DNA from: Vibrio orientalis CIP 102891 = ATCC 33934
GTDB lineage: Bacteria > Pseudomonadota > Gammaproteobacteria > Enterobacterales > Vibrionaceae
Direction: 5' to 3'
DNA length: 64,000 nt
Assembly (NCBI RefSeq): GCF_000176235.1
Contig: NZ_ACZV01000005.1
Location: 310,001 to 374,000, forward strand
Part shown: piece after piece, positions 32,906 through 42,247 of the stretch
Layout: the number at the start of each line of letters is the position of its first letter
How positions within the stretch are numbered: position 1 is the first letter of the stretch
Made by a program: the position numbers and the translations under genes
The notes under the pieces: generated by a model
Databases searched by the model: none
What the model was told of the DNA's origin: nothing
The model's input: only the letters and a program-made list of their open reading frames with translations

Positions 32906-35900
32906 TTGATTAGAACAGTATGGATGTTGTTCATGTTGCTGCTACCAGTACATGTTTTTGCATCCAACTCATCACTTATGGTCTTTTATCCCTTGCCAAC
33001 TCAGGCTGAGGGAAAGGTCTTTGCCGCTAAACAACTCTTTCTCGCAGATGGTGGAGGTATATGGCTCCAAGATGTGCGTAATCAAGTCCTCTTCTTTGAT
33101 GGGCAAAATATCACTCCAGAAGTCGGTTCAGCATTAGAGTTCGAAGCCGAACAAGTCGCATTTCTTGATAATGCATTTTGGACCTTTTTCCAAAACGAAA
33201 TATATAGAACGGTCCCCAATCAAGAAAAAGAACTGATCTTTAGTCTTACACCGGGCAGTGAAATATTGCGAATAGGGGCTTCAAAGCGATTTATCTGGGT
33301 ATCAGATGAGCGCAACTTCTACACCTATAACGTTGACAATGGTGAGTTTCAAACCTTCTCATTGATGGAGCTTTACCAGTATAACCAGTCTTCAAAGATC
33401 TTGATTAATGATGCGCAGTTTATCTATTCGCGTTGGGTACTAGCAACGAACGCTGGCGTGTATCTATCGCGCGAAGGGCAATTCGAGCATGTTGCTAGCT
33501 CAGGTAAGCATTACGTCGAAAAACTCTATTTTTCCGAAAAGCGCCGAGAGCTGATCATCGGTTCATTGAATGGTGCATTGACCTTTGATATCACCGCACC
33601 AAATAAGCCAATAAAAAGTATCGCAGGTAGTCACGTATTGAGTATTACTGAAACCAGCCAAGAGTATTGGATTGGTACCGAGAAAGGCTTATTTGTGTAC
33701 TCGTTTTTAACCGGTGAAACCAAGCGCTTTGATCAGGGCTTCTTAGCCGGTAACGATCTTTCTGGTGAGAAAATCTATTCGTTACTCAATGATGGCGTTG
33801 GTGGAGTTTGGGTCGCAACCGATCGAGGTGTTCGATATTTTTCGCTGTTTTCTCAGAAGTTTGAACGTTTTCCAAGCGCACAATTAACCTTCAATAAACG
33901 TAAAGAAACATTGAAAAAGCTCATCCCAGCAGATAACCATGATGGCTATTGGGCATTGACCAACAGTGGGGTATATCGGGCGAGTTTATCTAATATCGGT
34001 AGCCGAACACTGATCTACCAAGGTGATGTCTATGACATTGAAGAGCATGACGGTGTGCTTTGGTTAGCAACGGATCAAGGCATTGTCTGTATTAATAGTG
34101 ACAGTGGTAAAGTTATCGATGACTCACTGCCGCGCTTTTTGAAAGAAAATAGCGTCCGCTTTATCGAGTTGGATGAGCAGAATGTGGTCTGGGGTGCTAG
34201 CCAAAAACAAGTCTGGAGCTACCATTTATCGAGCGGTAAGTTAACGCAATATGGCTCTGAGTGGATGATTGATAAATATCTTCCTGCTCAATTAACGCAT
34301 ATGCATGTGACTAAGCAGGGATACTTATCACTAGGTACAGAACACGGGGTCTACCTGTTGAAAAATGGGCAAGTACACTTTGTTGGTGAAAGCGTCCCGT
34401 ATGGCGAGGTGATTGATATCATCCAACCTGCCGACAATGAACTGTGGGTAGCGAGTCGTTATGGTCTCTACCAGCTTGACTTATATTTGGAACAAGCTGA
34501 ACCGATTATGATGGTGGATGGTCATATTACACCTAAATGTCTGTTACAAAACCAAGACGGGCTATGGGTAACCTCTTCGGCAGGTTTATCTCGCTACAGT
34601 ATCGATGGCAAGCTGATACATCATTATGGAGAGCCGTTTGGCCTCATCAACAATGAGTTTTCTCCGGGACTTTGTAGCTACAGCAATGATAGCCAACGTA
34701 CTTTGTTACTTGGCGCGGATTCTAGCCTAGTGAAAGTGAACACCCATGAATTGGTGGTTAGTCGATTACCTGATATTCAGGTGATATTTAGCCAAATTAA
34801 GCGTGATCAAACACTGTATTCATTGGGTAACACTTTAAAAGAGCGTCCAAATTTAGGCTATCAAGAATCGATTACCTTCCAGTTTGGTGTGTTGCCAAGA
34901 GCCAATAACCTCCACTTAGAATATCGACTTAATGAAGGAACGGAGTGGCAAGCGCTAGATGGCACGACGTTAACTATCGAGCATCTAATGCCAGGCCATT
35001 ATACATTGGATGTACGAGCGTTACGCAATGGAGTGCTTCAGGGACAAAGTAACAGTTATCAATTTACAGTGACAGAGCCATGGTTCATGACGAACTCTGC
35101 AATTGTTGCCTATATCGCTTTGTTAGTTATGGTCCTAGTGACCTCTGTTTATTGGCGCTCTAGAATTATGTCCGCTGCAAACCGTGAGTTAAAAGCGCAA
35201 ATCGCACTAAAAACTAACCAGCTTCGTCATCAAAGTCGAATTCTACTAACGAATAACCAGCAACTGAGAAAACAACTGCAGGTCAGAAGGCTGATATTCA
35301 CGCAGTCAGTCAATGCCTTGAAAGATAAATTGCCTACCTTTGGTGCGAATGATGAAACGGACACTGTACTGAAGCAACTGTCGAGAGAATTAGATTTGCT
35401 TGCATCGACACGTTCTACCAACGGACAAGCACTCCCTGTTCACAATCTGACTTTGATTATTCAATCGGCATTAAGTGGCTGGACAGAAGAGTTCGTAAAA
35501 GCAGGCGTCCACGTAGAGCTTGAAGCCGAAAGTGATCTTTATGTAAGTCTGGCGCACTTTAACTTAGATGAACTGTTTAATTTGCTGTTTGATGGGATTG
35601 TGAAACGCTGTTATCGAAATCAGACCGTGGTTATTCAATTATCTCGCAGAAATGATTTGATTGCTTTCGCCATGCTCGATCAGGGTGAAGAGTTAGAAAG
35701 TGATTCAATACTGACCTCGACGTTGCAAAGTTTGCGTTCATTAGTTGAGCAGAGTGGGGGAGAGATGACCTCTCATATTTCAAACGAGAGGAACTTAATT
35801 GAAATCGCGTGGCAAGCGAGTGATATCTTCGATGAAGATTCAATTGTCTCGGCACCTTCAAATCAAGAAAGTCCAGGATTCGAAGATGATGATCCTTGGT

Positions 35901-36214
35901 TAGAAAAAGTGACTGCCCTTGTTGAAGAGAATTACACCAATGCTGAGTTTGGTACCTCAGTCGCTGCTAAGTTGCTATTTGTTTCGGAGCGCAGCTTGCA
36001 GCGACGATTGAAATCAGCGACCGAGAAAACCTTTACTGAGTATCTAACTGAAGTCCGTCTCGATAACGCATGTCGTCGTCTATTGGCTGGAGAGAAAGTA
36101 TCAGAAGTTGCATTTGAGTGTGGCTTTAATGACCCTTCTTACTTCAGTCAGCGCTTTAAACACCGCTTTGGTATGTCTCCAACTCAATTTGTTGAGCAGC
36201 AAGACAGACTTTAA
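32906..36214 (+). CDS. Membrane hybrid regulator: beta-propeller, Y_Y_Y, degenerate kinase and AraC DNA-binding domain
   Basis: The 1102-residue protein resembles a hybrid two-component regulator on one chain. It has a signal peptide (about 1-19) and a long periplasmic region with Reg_prop-like propeller repeats (for example YWIGTEKGLFVY, VWVATDRGVRYFS, LWVASRYGLYQL; about 40-620). A Y_Y_Y domain follows (about 650-720), then a membrane span (about 728-748), a coiled coil and a kinase-like region (about 800-975). That region lacks a recognisable phospho-accepting His and the N and G boxes. There is no receiver domain. The C-terminus (about 994-1098) is an AraC HTH (VAFECGFNDPSYFSQRFKHRFGMSPTQF). 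The start is a TTG behind AGGA; an ATG 6 codons in is possible. The ligand and targets are unknown. Confidence 0.88.
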   Translation: MIRTVWMLFMLLLPVHVFASNSSLMVFYPLPTQAEGKVFAAKQLFLADGGGIWLQDVRNQVLFFDGQNITPEVGSALEFEAEQVAFLDNAFWTFFQNEIYRTVPNQEKELIFSLTPGSEILRIGASKRFIWVSDERNFYTYNVDNGEFQTFSLMELYQYNQSSKILINDAQFIYSRWVLATNAGVYLSREGQFEHVASSGKHYVEKLYFSEKRRELIIGSLNGALTFDITAPNKPIKSIAGSHVLSITETSQEYWIGTEKGLFVYSFLTGETKRFDQGFLAGNDLSGEKIYSLLNDGVGGVWVATDRGVRYFSLFSQKFERFPSAQLTFNKRKETLKKLIPADNHDGYWALTNSGVYRASLSNIGSRTLIYQGDVYDIEEHDGVLWLATDQGIVCINSDSGKVIDDSLPRFLKENSVRFIELDEQNVVWGASQKQVWSYHLSSGKLTQYGSEWMIDKYLPAQLTHMHVTKQGYLSLGTEHGVYLLKNGQVHFVGESVPYGEVIDIIQPADNELWVASRYGLYQLDLYLEQAEPIMMVDGHITPKCLLQNQDGLWVTSSAGLSRYSIDGKLIHHYGEPFGLINNEFSPGLCSYSNDSQRTLLLGADSSLVKVNTHELVVSRLPDIQVIFSQIKRDQTLYSLGNTLKERPNLGYQESITFQFGVLPRANNLHLEYRLNEGTEWQALDGTTLTIEHLMPGHYTLDVRALRNGVLQGQSNSYQFTVTEPWFMTNSAIVAYIALLVMVLVTSVYWRSRIMSAANRELKAQIALKTNQLRHQSRILLTNNQQLRKQLQVRRLIFTQSVNALKDKLPTFGANDETDTVLKQLSRELDLLASTRSTNGQALPVHNLTLIIQSALSGWTEEFVKAGVHVELEAESDLYVSLAHFNLDELFNLLFDGIVKRCYRNQTVVIQLSRRNDLIAFAMLDQGEELESDSILTSTLQSLRSLVEQSGGEMTSHISNERNLIEIAWQASDIFDEDSIVSAPSNQESPGFEDDDPWLEKVTALVEENYTNAEFGTSVAAKLLFVSERSLQRRLKSATEKTFTEYLTEVRLDNACRRLLAGEKVSEVAFECGFNDPSYFSQRFKHRFGMSPTQFVEQQDRL

Positions 36215-36377
36215 TCTCCCCCTTTCCATATCGATATTCCGGTTAGTGGAGGCGCATAAGCGCTTTCTCTAGCTACAACACAATGACAGACCTTGTTGCC
36301 GCTATCGCGTTGTTCTACGCGTTCGTTTGCTGACTGAAAATAAGTGATGCTGAAAAGAGAATCGTAGGACTATTCTT

Positions 36378-36433
36378 GAGTGCTGAGTGCTGAGTGCTGA
36401 GTGCTGAGTGCTGAGTGCTGAGTGCTGAGTGCT
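36378..36433. repeat. 7-bp microsatellite, 8 copies of GAGTGCT
   Basis: Eight perfect head-to-tail copies of GAGTGCT, followed by a partial GAG. The unit is not a multiple of three and the region seems non-coding, so slippage would change spacing or structure rather than a protein. Confidence 0.95.
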
Positions 36434-36461
36434 GAGGTAGGGATAACAAGAAAAAAAATAT

Positions 36462-36490
36462 CGTGGTATAGCCGGGGGGACTATACCACG
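36462..36490. repeat. Inverted repeat with G-rich loop
   Basis: CGTGGTATAG (36462-36471) and its exact complement CTATACCACG (36481-36490) enclose CCGGGGGGA. There is an A8 tract just upstream and no T-tract downstream on the plus strand. Read on the minus strand the A8 becomes T8 about 6 bases after the stem, so it could act as a terminator there. Confidence 0.75.
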
Positions 36491-36859
36491 GGTGCCAATG
36501 ACACCTTCGCTTGCTGCCGGAGTGACGCTTGCTGCGCCACCTCTGGAATTCAATCTTGTTGTCGTTAGGGTGTTCCCTGTCGACGTGGTTAACTATAACG
36601 GTGGTGACTTATTTTACTTATAAAATTAACGCCAGATTAGTATAAGAAAAGCGACACAATCATAACTTGTTGTATTTTAATGCTTTAATTTTATTAATCG
36701 CATGATTGAGAGATTTTGCTATCCGATTTATGTCGTTGTCGTCATTGCTTTTAACGTATTTAACGAGAGTTGTTTTTACGTTTTTCACTAGCGAATTATT
36801 GCAAACATTGATTTCAGACAAGATCTGCAACAGTTATCAGAGCTAGTATTGCGATTGTT

Positions 36860-36878
36860 AATAGAAATCCTTCTCATT
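36860..36878. promoter_or_regulatory. Fur box upstream of feoABC
   Basis: AATAGAAATCCTTCTCATT matches the Vibrio Fur consensus AATGANAATNATTNTCATT at 13 of 16 defined positions. It lies 20 bases before the feoA ATG, where iron repression of ferrous uptake is expected. Confidence 0.65.
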
Positions 36879-36898
36879 TAAATATTTTGGCCTACCTT

Positions 36899-37126
36899 AT
36901 GAAACTGTCACAATTACAACAAGGGCAAAAAGCAACCATTACTAGCTTTACTGAACTTTCCAATGACGTTAGAAAAAAACTGATGGTCATGGGGTTACTC
37001 CCACAGACCCCGGTAAAACTGATCCGCAAAGCGCCCATGGGCGATCCGCTGCAAGTAGAAGTGCGTGGAGTATCCTTAGCGGTTCGCGTCAACATTGCTG
37101 ATGCAATTCAAGTAGAGGTGAACTAA
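36899..37126 (+). CDS. feoA: Ferrous iron transport protein FeoA
   Basis: The 75-residue SH3-like cytoplasmic protein starts MKLSQLQQGQKATI and carries the family pattern KLMVMGLLPQTPVKLIRKAPMGDPLQVEVRG. FeoA is needed for Feo function in V. cholerae, where FeoA, FeoB and FeoC form a large complex. A TTG four codons upstream is an alternative start. Neither start has a clear Shine-Dalgarno. Its stop overlaps the feoB start by one base (TAATG). Confidence 0.95.
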   Translation: MKLSQLQQGQKATITSFTELSNDVRKKLMVMGLLPQTPVKLIRKAPMGDPLQVEVRGVSLAVRVNIADAIQVEVN

Positions 37127-39402
37127 TGGAATACAAGATTCTTACCGTTGGTAACCCTAATAGTGGCAAAACCACACTTTTTAATGGCCTAACAGGTGCT
37201 AAGCAGCAGGTAGGTAACTGGGCGGGTGTTACCGTTGAGAAAAAAACAGGTAAATACACACATTCTAGCGACGACTTTTTACTGACCGATTTACCTGGTA
37301 TCTACGCTTTGGATAGCGGTAACGATGGTAACAGTATTGATGAATCAATCGCATCTCGCGCTGTTTTAACCCACCCAGCGGATCTGATTATCAACGTTGT
37401 CGATGCAACGTGTTTAGAGCGCAGCCTGTATATGACGCTTCAACTGCGTGAATTAGGTCGCCCAATGGTGGTGGTTCTAAATAAGATGGATGCACTGAAA
37501 CGTGAACGACAAACCATCGACCTCAAAGCATTAGAGAAGGTGTTAGGTTGTCCGGTATTCGCGATTTCGGCCAACAATAAATCACAAGTTCATGCCTTCA
37601 AAGACCGTTTGCACAAAGCCTTGGTTCAAGGTGTTGCACTTAATGAAATCCGCCTGAATTATGGTGATGAGTTTGAGCAAGCGATCAGCCAGCTTGAGTC
37701 TATCTTTACTCAGCAATCTGAAGTCGCTGAACGTGCGTTAGCAATTCGTGCACTAGAAAACGATCTATTGGTTTTAAATGCTTTAGCCCAACCTGAACGC
37801 GCAACGGTTCGAGCTCAGCAGCAGACGGTTGGCTTAGACATCGACTTATTGGTCGCTGATGTGAAGTACACCTTTTTACACGAGCAATGTAAGAAGATCC
37901 GCCGTACGGAAGGCAAGCTAAGCCATAGCTTTACCGAAAAGGTAGATAGCGTCATCCTTAACAAATGGGTAGGCGTGCCATTCTTCTTTGTCGTAATGTA
38001 CCTAATGTTTATGTTCTCAATAAATATTGGTAGTGCGTTTATCGACTTTTTCGATATTGGTGTCGGCGCTCTGCTCGTGGATGGTGGTCATTACTTGTTA
38101 GATGATCATTTACCAGTATGGCTGGTAACTTTGCTTGCTGACGGTGTTGGCGGCGGTATCCAAACAGTCGCGACCTTTATTCCTGTGATCGCTTGTCTGT
38201 ACCTGTTCCTAGCGGTACTTGAAAGCTCTGGCTATATGTCACGAGCGGCGTTTGTTCTTGATAAAGTGATGCAGAAAATTGGCCTACCGGGTAAAGCATT
38301 TGTGCCACTGGTGTTAGGTTTTGGCTGTAACGTACCATCAATCATGGCAACGCGTACGCTAGACCAAGAACGTGAACGTAAACTGGCTGCATCAATGGCA
38401 CCGTTTATGTCTTGTGGTGCGCGTCTACCTGTTTATGCCTTGTTTGCAGCAGCATTCTTCCCTCAAAGCGGACAAAACGTCGTTTTTGCTCTTTACCTAT
38501 TAGGTATCGCAGCGGCTGTTTTCACTGGATTGGTTCTAAAAAATACCTTATACCCAGGTTCTAGCGACAGCCTAGTGATGGAAATGCCAGATTACGAATT
38601 GCCAACCATGCGCAATGTGGTCATCAAAACATGGCAAAAACTGAAGCGCTTTGTTTTGGGTGCAGGTAAAACGATTGTCGTGGTCGTGACCATTCTTAGC
38701 TTCTTAAATTCTGTGGGAACTGATGGCTCATTCGGTAATGAAGATAGCGAAAACTCAGTACTGTCAAAAGCATCTCAAGTGGTGACACCAATCTTTGCGC
38801 CTATCGGTATTCAAGAAGATAACTGGCCTGCTACTGTTGGTATTATCACTGGTATCTTTGCTAAAGAAGCGGTGGTTGGTACGTTGAACAGCCTTTACGC
38901 TCCGAGTGACGAAGATGGCGGTGAATTCGATTTAATGGCAAGTCTTGAAGAAGCGGTGATGTCTATTCCTGATAACCTAGCAGGTTTAAGCTACTCTGAC
39001 CCACTGGGCATTGAGGTTGGTGATTTAACCGATAGCCAAGCCGTAGCTGATGAACAAGAGGTTGATGCTTCAATCTTTGGTAATCTGAAAGGTTACTTCG
39101 CATCAAGCAATGCAGCATTCGCATACCTGATTTTTATCTTGCTATACACGCCGTGTGTTGCAGCTATGGGCGCGTATGTTCGTGAGTTCGGTCAGAAGTA
39201 TGCTCGCTTTATCGCGGTTTGGACCATGGGTCTCGCATACGGTGGTGCTACTTTGTATTACCAAGTGTCGCATTTTTCAGATCACCCAGCTTCTAGCGCA
39301 GCTTGGATTGGCGGTATCATTGCCATCAGTGTTGTGACTTACCGTCTGTTAAAAGCAGTGGGTAATAAGCAGAGTAAAGCATTAGAGGCGCAACTAGCAT
39401 GA
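37126..39402 (+). CDS. feoB: Ferrous iron transporter FeoB
   Basis: FeoB is the inner-membrane ferrous iron transporter with an N-terminal G-protein domain. In the 758-residue protein the nucleotide-binding motifs are GNPNSGKTTLFNGLTG (G1), DLPGIYAL (G3) and NKMD (G4). The C-terminal half has about eight to ten membrane spans with the gate motifs GCNVPSIMATRT and SCGARLPVYALFAAAFF. Length and layout match V. cholerae FeoB. The ATG overlaps the feoA stop, and feoC overlaps its end by 4 bases. Confidence 0.97.
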   Translation: MEYKILTVGNPNSGKTTLFNGLTGAKQQVGNWAGVTVEKKTGKYTHSSDDFLLTDLPGIYALDSGNDGNSIDESIASRAVLTHPADLIINVVDATCLERSLYMTLQLRELGRPMVVVLNKMDALKRERQTIDLKALEKVLGCPVFAISANNKSQVHAFKDRLHKALVQGVALNEIRLNYGDEFEQAISQLESIFTQQSEVAERALAIRALENDLLVLNALAQPERATVRAQQQTVGLDIDLLVADVKYTFLHEQCKKIRRTEGKLSHSFTEKVDSVILNKWVGVPFFFVVMYLMFMFSINIGSAFIDFFDIGVGALLVDGGHYLLDDHLPVWLVTLLADGVGGGIQTVATFIPVIACLYLFLAVLESSGYMSRAAFVLDKVMQKIGLPGKAFVPLVLGFGCNVPSIMATRTLDQERERKLAASMAPFMSCGARLPVYALFAAAFFPQSGQNVVFALYLLGIAAAVFTGLVLKNTLYPGSSDSLVMEMPDYELPTMRNVVIKTWQKLKRFVLGAGKTIVVVVTILSFLNSVGTDGSFGNEDSENSVLSKASQVVTPIFAPIGIQEDNWPATVGIITGIFAKEAVVGTLNSLYAPSDEDGGEFDLMASLEEAVMSIPDNLAGLSYSDPLGIEVGDLTDSQAVADEQEVDASIFGNLKGYFASSNAAFAYLIFILLYTPCVAAMGAYVREFGQKYARFIAVWTMGLAYGGATLYYQVSHFSDHPASSAAWIGGIIAISVVTYRLLKAVGNKQSKALEAQLA

Positions 39403-39629
39403 TTCTTAGTGAGCTTAAACAGCACATTGATGCTCAAGGTAGCGTGTCCCGCAAAGAACTCGCAAAGCGGTTTCACCTCAGTGAAGATGGCGTCGATGCT
39501 ATGCTATTGGTATGGATTAAAAAAGGAATGGTGTCGCGATTAGTCGACACCAATCAAGCCAAACATGTTACTCGTGTCCGTTATGCCAAGGTTGAAAGCA
39601 ACGCGCTTGCCATGACCGTCACCATGTAG
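39399..39629 (+). CDS. feoC: FeoC, winged-helix partner of FeoB
   Basis: The 76-residue protein has the winged-helix start ILSELKQHIDAQGSVSRKELAKRFHLSEDGVDAML. Enterobacterial FeoC has four cysteines for an iron-sulfur cluster; this one has no cysteine at all, as is known for Vibrio FeoC. In V. cholerae it binds the FeoB cytoplasmic domain. It overlaps feoB by four bases (ATGA), so expression is coupled. A strong terminator ends the operon. Confidence 0.9.
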   Translation: MILSELKQHIDAQGSVSRKELAKRFHLSEDGVDAMLLVWIKKGMVSRLVDTNQAKHVTRVRYAKVESNALAMTVTM

Positions 39630-39640
39630 TGTTTAAACGT

Positions 39641-39674
39641 AAAAAGCCGCTCTACTTAAGAGCGGCTTTTTTTT
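39641..39674. terminator. Bidirectional terminator between feoC and the HIT gene
   Basis: AAAAAGCCGCTCT / AGAGCGGCTTTTTTTT stem with a short loop, A-tract left and T-tract right. Confidence 0.92.
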
Positions 39675-39734
39675 ATTCGTTATTGTTGCCCCTATCATTG
39701 GACAGGCCAAAGCTAGAGTTAACGGGTAGATAAG

Positions 39735-40163
39735 CTAAGCGCGCGTGAATAACTTACTCAGTGACAGTACGTTGCCAATGCGAGTTAGTAGCGCAGCTTG
39801 CTCTTCTTCAGAGCGGAACTCACCTTGGGTATTGCCCCATACTGGCCCTGGCCAAGCCACATCGTCTTGGAAGCGGGCGATATGGTGGATATGAAGCTGT
39901 GGGACCATATTGCCCAGAGCGCCAAGGTTGAGCTTATCTGGCTGGAAGGTCGCTTCTAGCGCTTGGCTTACGGCTTGAGATTCTAACAAGAATTGTTGCT
40001 GCTCTTGCATAGGTAAGTGATGCAGTTCCTTTAGATTGGCGCGCTTGGGGACTAAGATGACCCAAGGTACCGCATTGTCTCTATGCAGCAGTGCAACACA
40101 CAGCGGGAAGTAGCCGATGATGGTGGTATCTTTTGCCAATTGAGGGTGCAGTTCAAAACTCAT
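39735..40163 (-). CDS. HIT-family protein (histidine triad hydrolase)
   Basis: The 142-residue protein shows the HIT fold pattern: VPWVILVPKRANLKELHHL and the C-terminal motif NMVPQLHIHHIARF. In this motif the first His of the usual H-x-H-x-H is Gln and the last two are present, a variant seen in several bacterial HIT proteins. It probably hydrolyses a nucleotide-type substrate; the exact one is unknown. The start is the ATG of MSFELHPQ; a 23-codon extension overlaps the argS terminator and was discarded. Confidence 0.85.
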   Translation of the reverse strand: MSFELHPQLAKDTTIIGYFPLCVALLHRDNAVPWVILVPKRANLKELHHLPMQEQQQFLLESQAVSQALEATFQPDKLNLGALGNMVPQLHIHHIARFQDDVAWPGPVWGNTQGEFRSEEEQAALLTRIGNVLSLSKLFTRA

Positions 40164-40208
40164 TATAATTTTCCATTTTGAATTGAATGAGGTCAGTATA
40201 CGCCAGAT

Positions 40209-40242
40209 AAAACAAAAGGTTGACGCTTTCACGCCAACCTTT
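40209..40242 (-). terminator. Rho-independent terminator after argS
   Basis: On the minus strand AAAGGTTGGCG / CGTCAACCTTT forms a stem with one mismatch-type pair, followed by TGTTTTATC. Confidence 0.72.
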
Positions 40243-40269
40243 CAAATTATCTTAAAGTTAGAGGCTTGA

Positions 40270-42003
40270 TTACATGCGCTCTAGAGTTTCGATACCTAGC
40301 AGTGATAGACCTTGTTTAATCGTCTTCGCGGTAAGTGCTGCAAGTTTCAGGCGACTCTGCTTAACAGATTCATCTTCAGTGTTAAGAATCGGGCACGCTT
40401 CATAGAAGCTTGAGAACTGACCTGCTAGTTCGAATAGGTAGCTACACATGATGTGTGGTTGACCTTCACGAGCAACAGATTGAACCGCTTCTTCAAATTG
40501 TAGAAGTTTAGCAATCAGCGCTTTTTCTTTCTCTTCAGTCACTTTGATTTCGCCTGCTAGGTTATCCATAGAGATACCTGCTTTAGCGAAGATAGAAGAT
40601 ACACGAGTGTATGCGTACTGCATGTAAGGCGCGGTGTTGCCTTCAAACGCTAGCATGTTGTCCCAGTCAAACACGTAGTCTGTAGTACGGTGCTTAGAAA
40701 GGTCAGCATACTTAACGGCAGCCATTGCAACTGTGTTAGCAATGTTGCTCTTCTCTTCTGCATCTAGGCTTGGGTTCTTAGATTCAATCAGCTTGGTTGC
40801 GCGCTCTTCTGCTTCATCCAGTAGGTCAGCAAGACGAACTGTACCGCCAGCACGAGTTTTAAATGGACGACCATCTTTACCTAGCATCATGCCGAACGCG
40901 TGGTGCTCTAGTGATACTTCTTCTGGCACATAACCCGCTTTACGAACGATTGTCCAAGCTTGCATTAGGTGTTGATGTTGACGTGAGTCGATGAAGTAAA
41001 GAACGCGGTCAGCGCCTAGTGTTTCGTAACGGTACTTAGCACAAGCAATATCCGTAGTGGTGTATAGGAAGCCACCATCACGTTTCTGGATGATAACACC
41101 CATCGCTTCGCCATCTTTGTTTTTGTACTCTTCTAGGAAGACAACTTGAGCGCCGTCATCTTCTTGTGCCAGACCTTGCTGTTTAAGGTCGGCAACGATG
41201 CCCGGTAGCATGTCGTTGTACATGCTTTCACCCATAACGTCGTCACGAGTAAGAGACACGTTTAGACGGTCGTAGTTACGTTGGTTTTGTACCATAGTAA
41301 CGTCAACCAGCTTCTTCCACATTTCAGCACAGTATTCGTCGCCACTTTGTAGTTTCACTACGTAGTTACGAGCGCGAACTGCGAACTCTTCGTCTTCGTC
41401 GTATAGTTTTTTAGATTCACGGTAGAAGGCTTCAAGGTCAGACAGTTCCATTGAAACTTCGCCAGACTCTTTTTGTACGCGCTCTAGGTTAGCGATAAGC
41501 ATGCCGAACTGAGTACCCCAGTCACCGATGTGGTTTGCACGAATCACTTTGTGGCCTAGGAACTCAAGAGTACGAACAACCGCATCACCGATGATGGTTG
41601 AGCGTAGGTGGCCTACGTGCATTTCTTTAGCAACGTTTGGTGCTGAGTAGTCAGCAACGATCGTCTTTTGCTCTTCAGCAGTAACGCCTAAGCGCGCATC
41701 AGCTAGAGCAGCGTCAGCTTGCTTCGCTAGGAACTCTTCGCTAAGGAAAATGTTGATAAAACCAGGGCCTGCGATTTCAGTCTTGCTTGCGATACCTTCA
41801 AGATCCAGAACATCCAATACTTTCTGTGCAAATTCGCGTGGGTTAGTACCTAATTTCTTTGCTACGCCCATTACACCGTTTGCTTGGTAATCACCAAACT
41901 GAGGTTTTGCAGATTGGCGAACGGCTGCAGGGCTGCCTGCAGGTGCGCCAGCGGCTTCAAGAGCCTGAGATACTTTGTCGTTAATAAGTGCTTGGATATT
42001 CAC
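40270..42003 (-). CDS. argS: Arginyl-tRNA synthetase ArgS
   Basis: ArgS charges tRNA-Arg. The 577-residue class I synthetase begins [19 protein letters not shown] (GTG start at 42003, behind AAGGAA), giving exactly the E. coli length; an in-frame TTG five codons upstream is unlikely. Motifs: the HIGH-like [20 protein letters not shown], the Arg-specific [14 protein letters not shown] and the KMSKS-like [16 protein letters not shown]. The C-terminal anticodon-binding domain ends [10 protein letters not shown]. It is divergent from yecM as in E. coli. Confidence 0.97.
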   Translation of the reverse strand: MNIQALINDKVSQALEAAGAPAGSPAAVRQSAKPQFGDYQANGVMGVAKKLGTNPREFAQKVLDVLDLEGIASKTEIAGPGFINIFLSEEFLAKQADAALADARLGVTAEEQKTIVADYSAPNVAKEMHVGHLRSTIIGDAVVRTLEFLGHKVIRANHIGDWGTQFGMLIANLERVQKESGEVSMELSDLEAFYRESKKLYDEDEEFAVRARNYVVKLQSGDEYCAEMWKKLVDVTMVQNQRNYDRLNVSLTRDDVMGESMYNDMLPGIVADLKQQGLAQEDDGAQVVFLEEYKNKDGEAMGVIIQKRDGGFLYTTTDIACAKYRYETLGADRVLYFIDSRQHQHLMQAWTIVRKAGYVPEEVSLEHHAFGMMLGKDGRPFKTRAGGTVRLADLLDEAEERATKLIESKNPSLDAEEKSNIANTVAMAAVKYADLSKHRTTDYVFDWDNMLAFEGNTAPYMQYAYTRVSSIFAKAGISMDNLAGEIKVTEEKEKALIAKLLQFEEAVQSVAREGQPHIMCSYLFELAGQFSSFYEACPILNTEDESVKQSRLKLAALTAKTIKQGLSLLGIETLERM

Positions 42004-42247
42004 ACGCGCTTCCTTCAATTCTGGGAATTGGTTAGCTATGCATTCCGAGTTAATCAGGTGCTAAAAGCCTTTATCCTGAATAATATCCACTGAGTGGAAT
42101 GAATGCATATCTCGATCTAGTTCATAAATTTGGCGCACATAATACCAACTTTATTGCTCCGCTTATAGGGAGTGAACTGGGAAATTTTCTACTTTTCCTG
42201 ACGATCTTGTTAGTATTGGGGAAAAATCAACGCATTGGGTACGAAAA

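Larger units (their letters stand above)
36215..36898. other. Gene-free stretch of about 680 bases before feoA
   Basis: No ORF here has a credible start and family likeness. It holds a heptamer microsatellite (36378-36433), a hairpin with a G-rich loop (36462-36490), two near-copies of CGCTTGCTG (about 36510-36535), an AT-rich segment from 36600, and a Fur box at 36860 just before feoA. The first ~160 bases after the AraC regulator show no clear terminator. Confidence 0.7.

Noticed and set aside
36302..36553. Minus-strand 83-codon ORF with LSTQHSA repeats
   Set aside because: The repeat peptide is the translated heptamer; there is no ribosome site and the rest shows no known fold or family.
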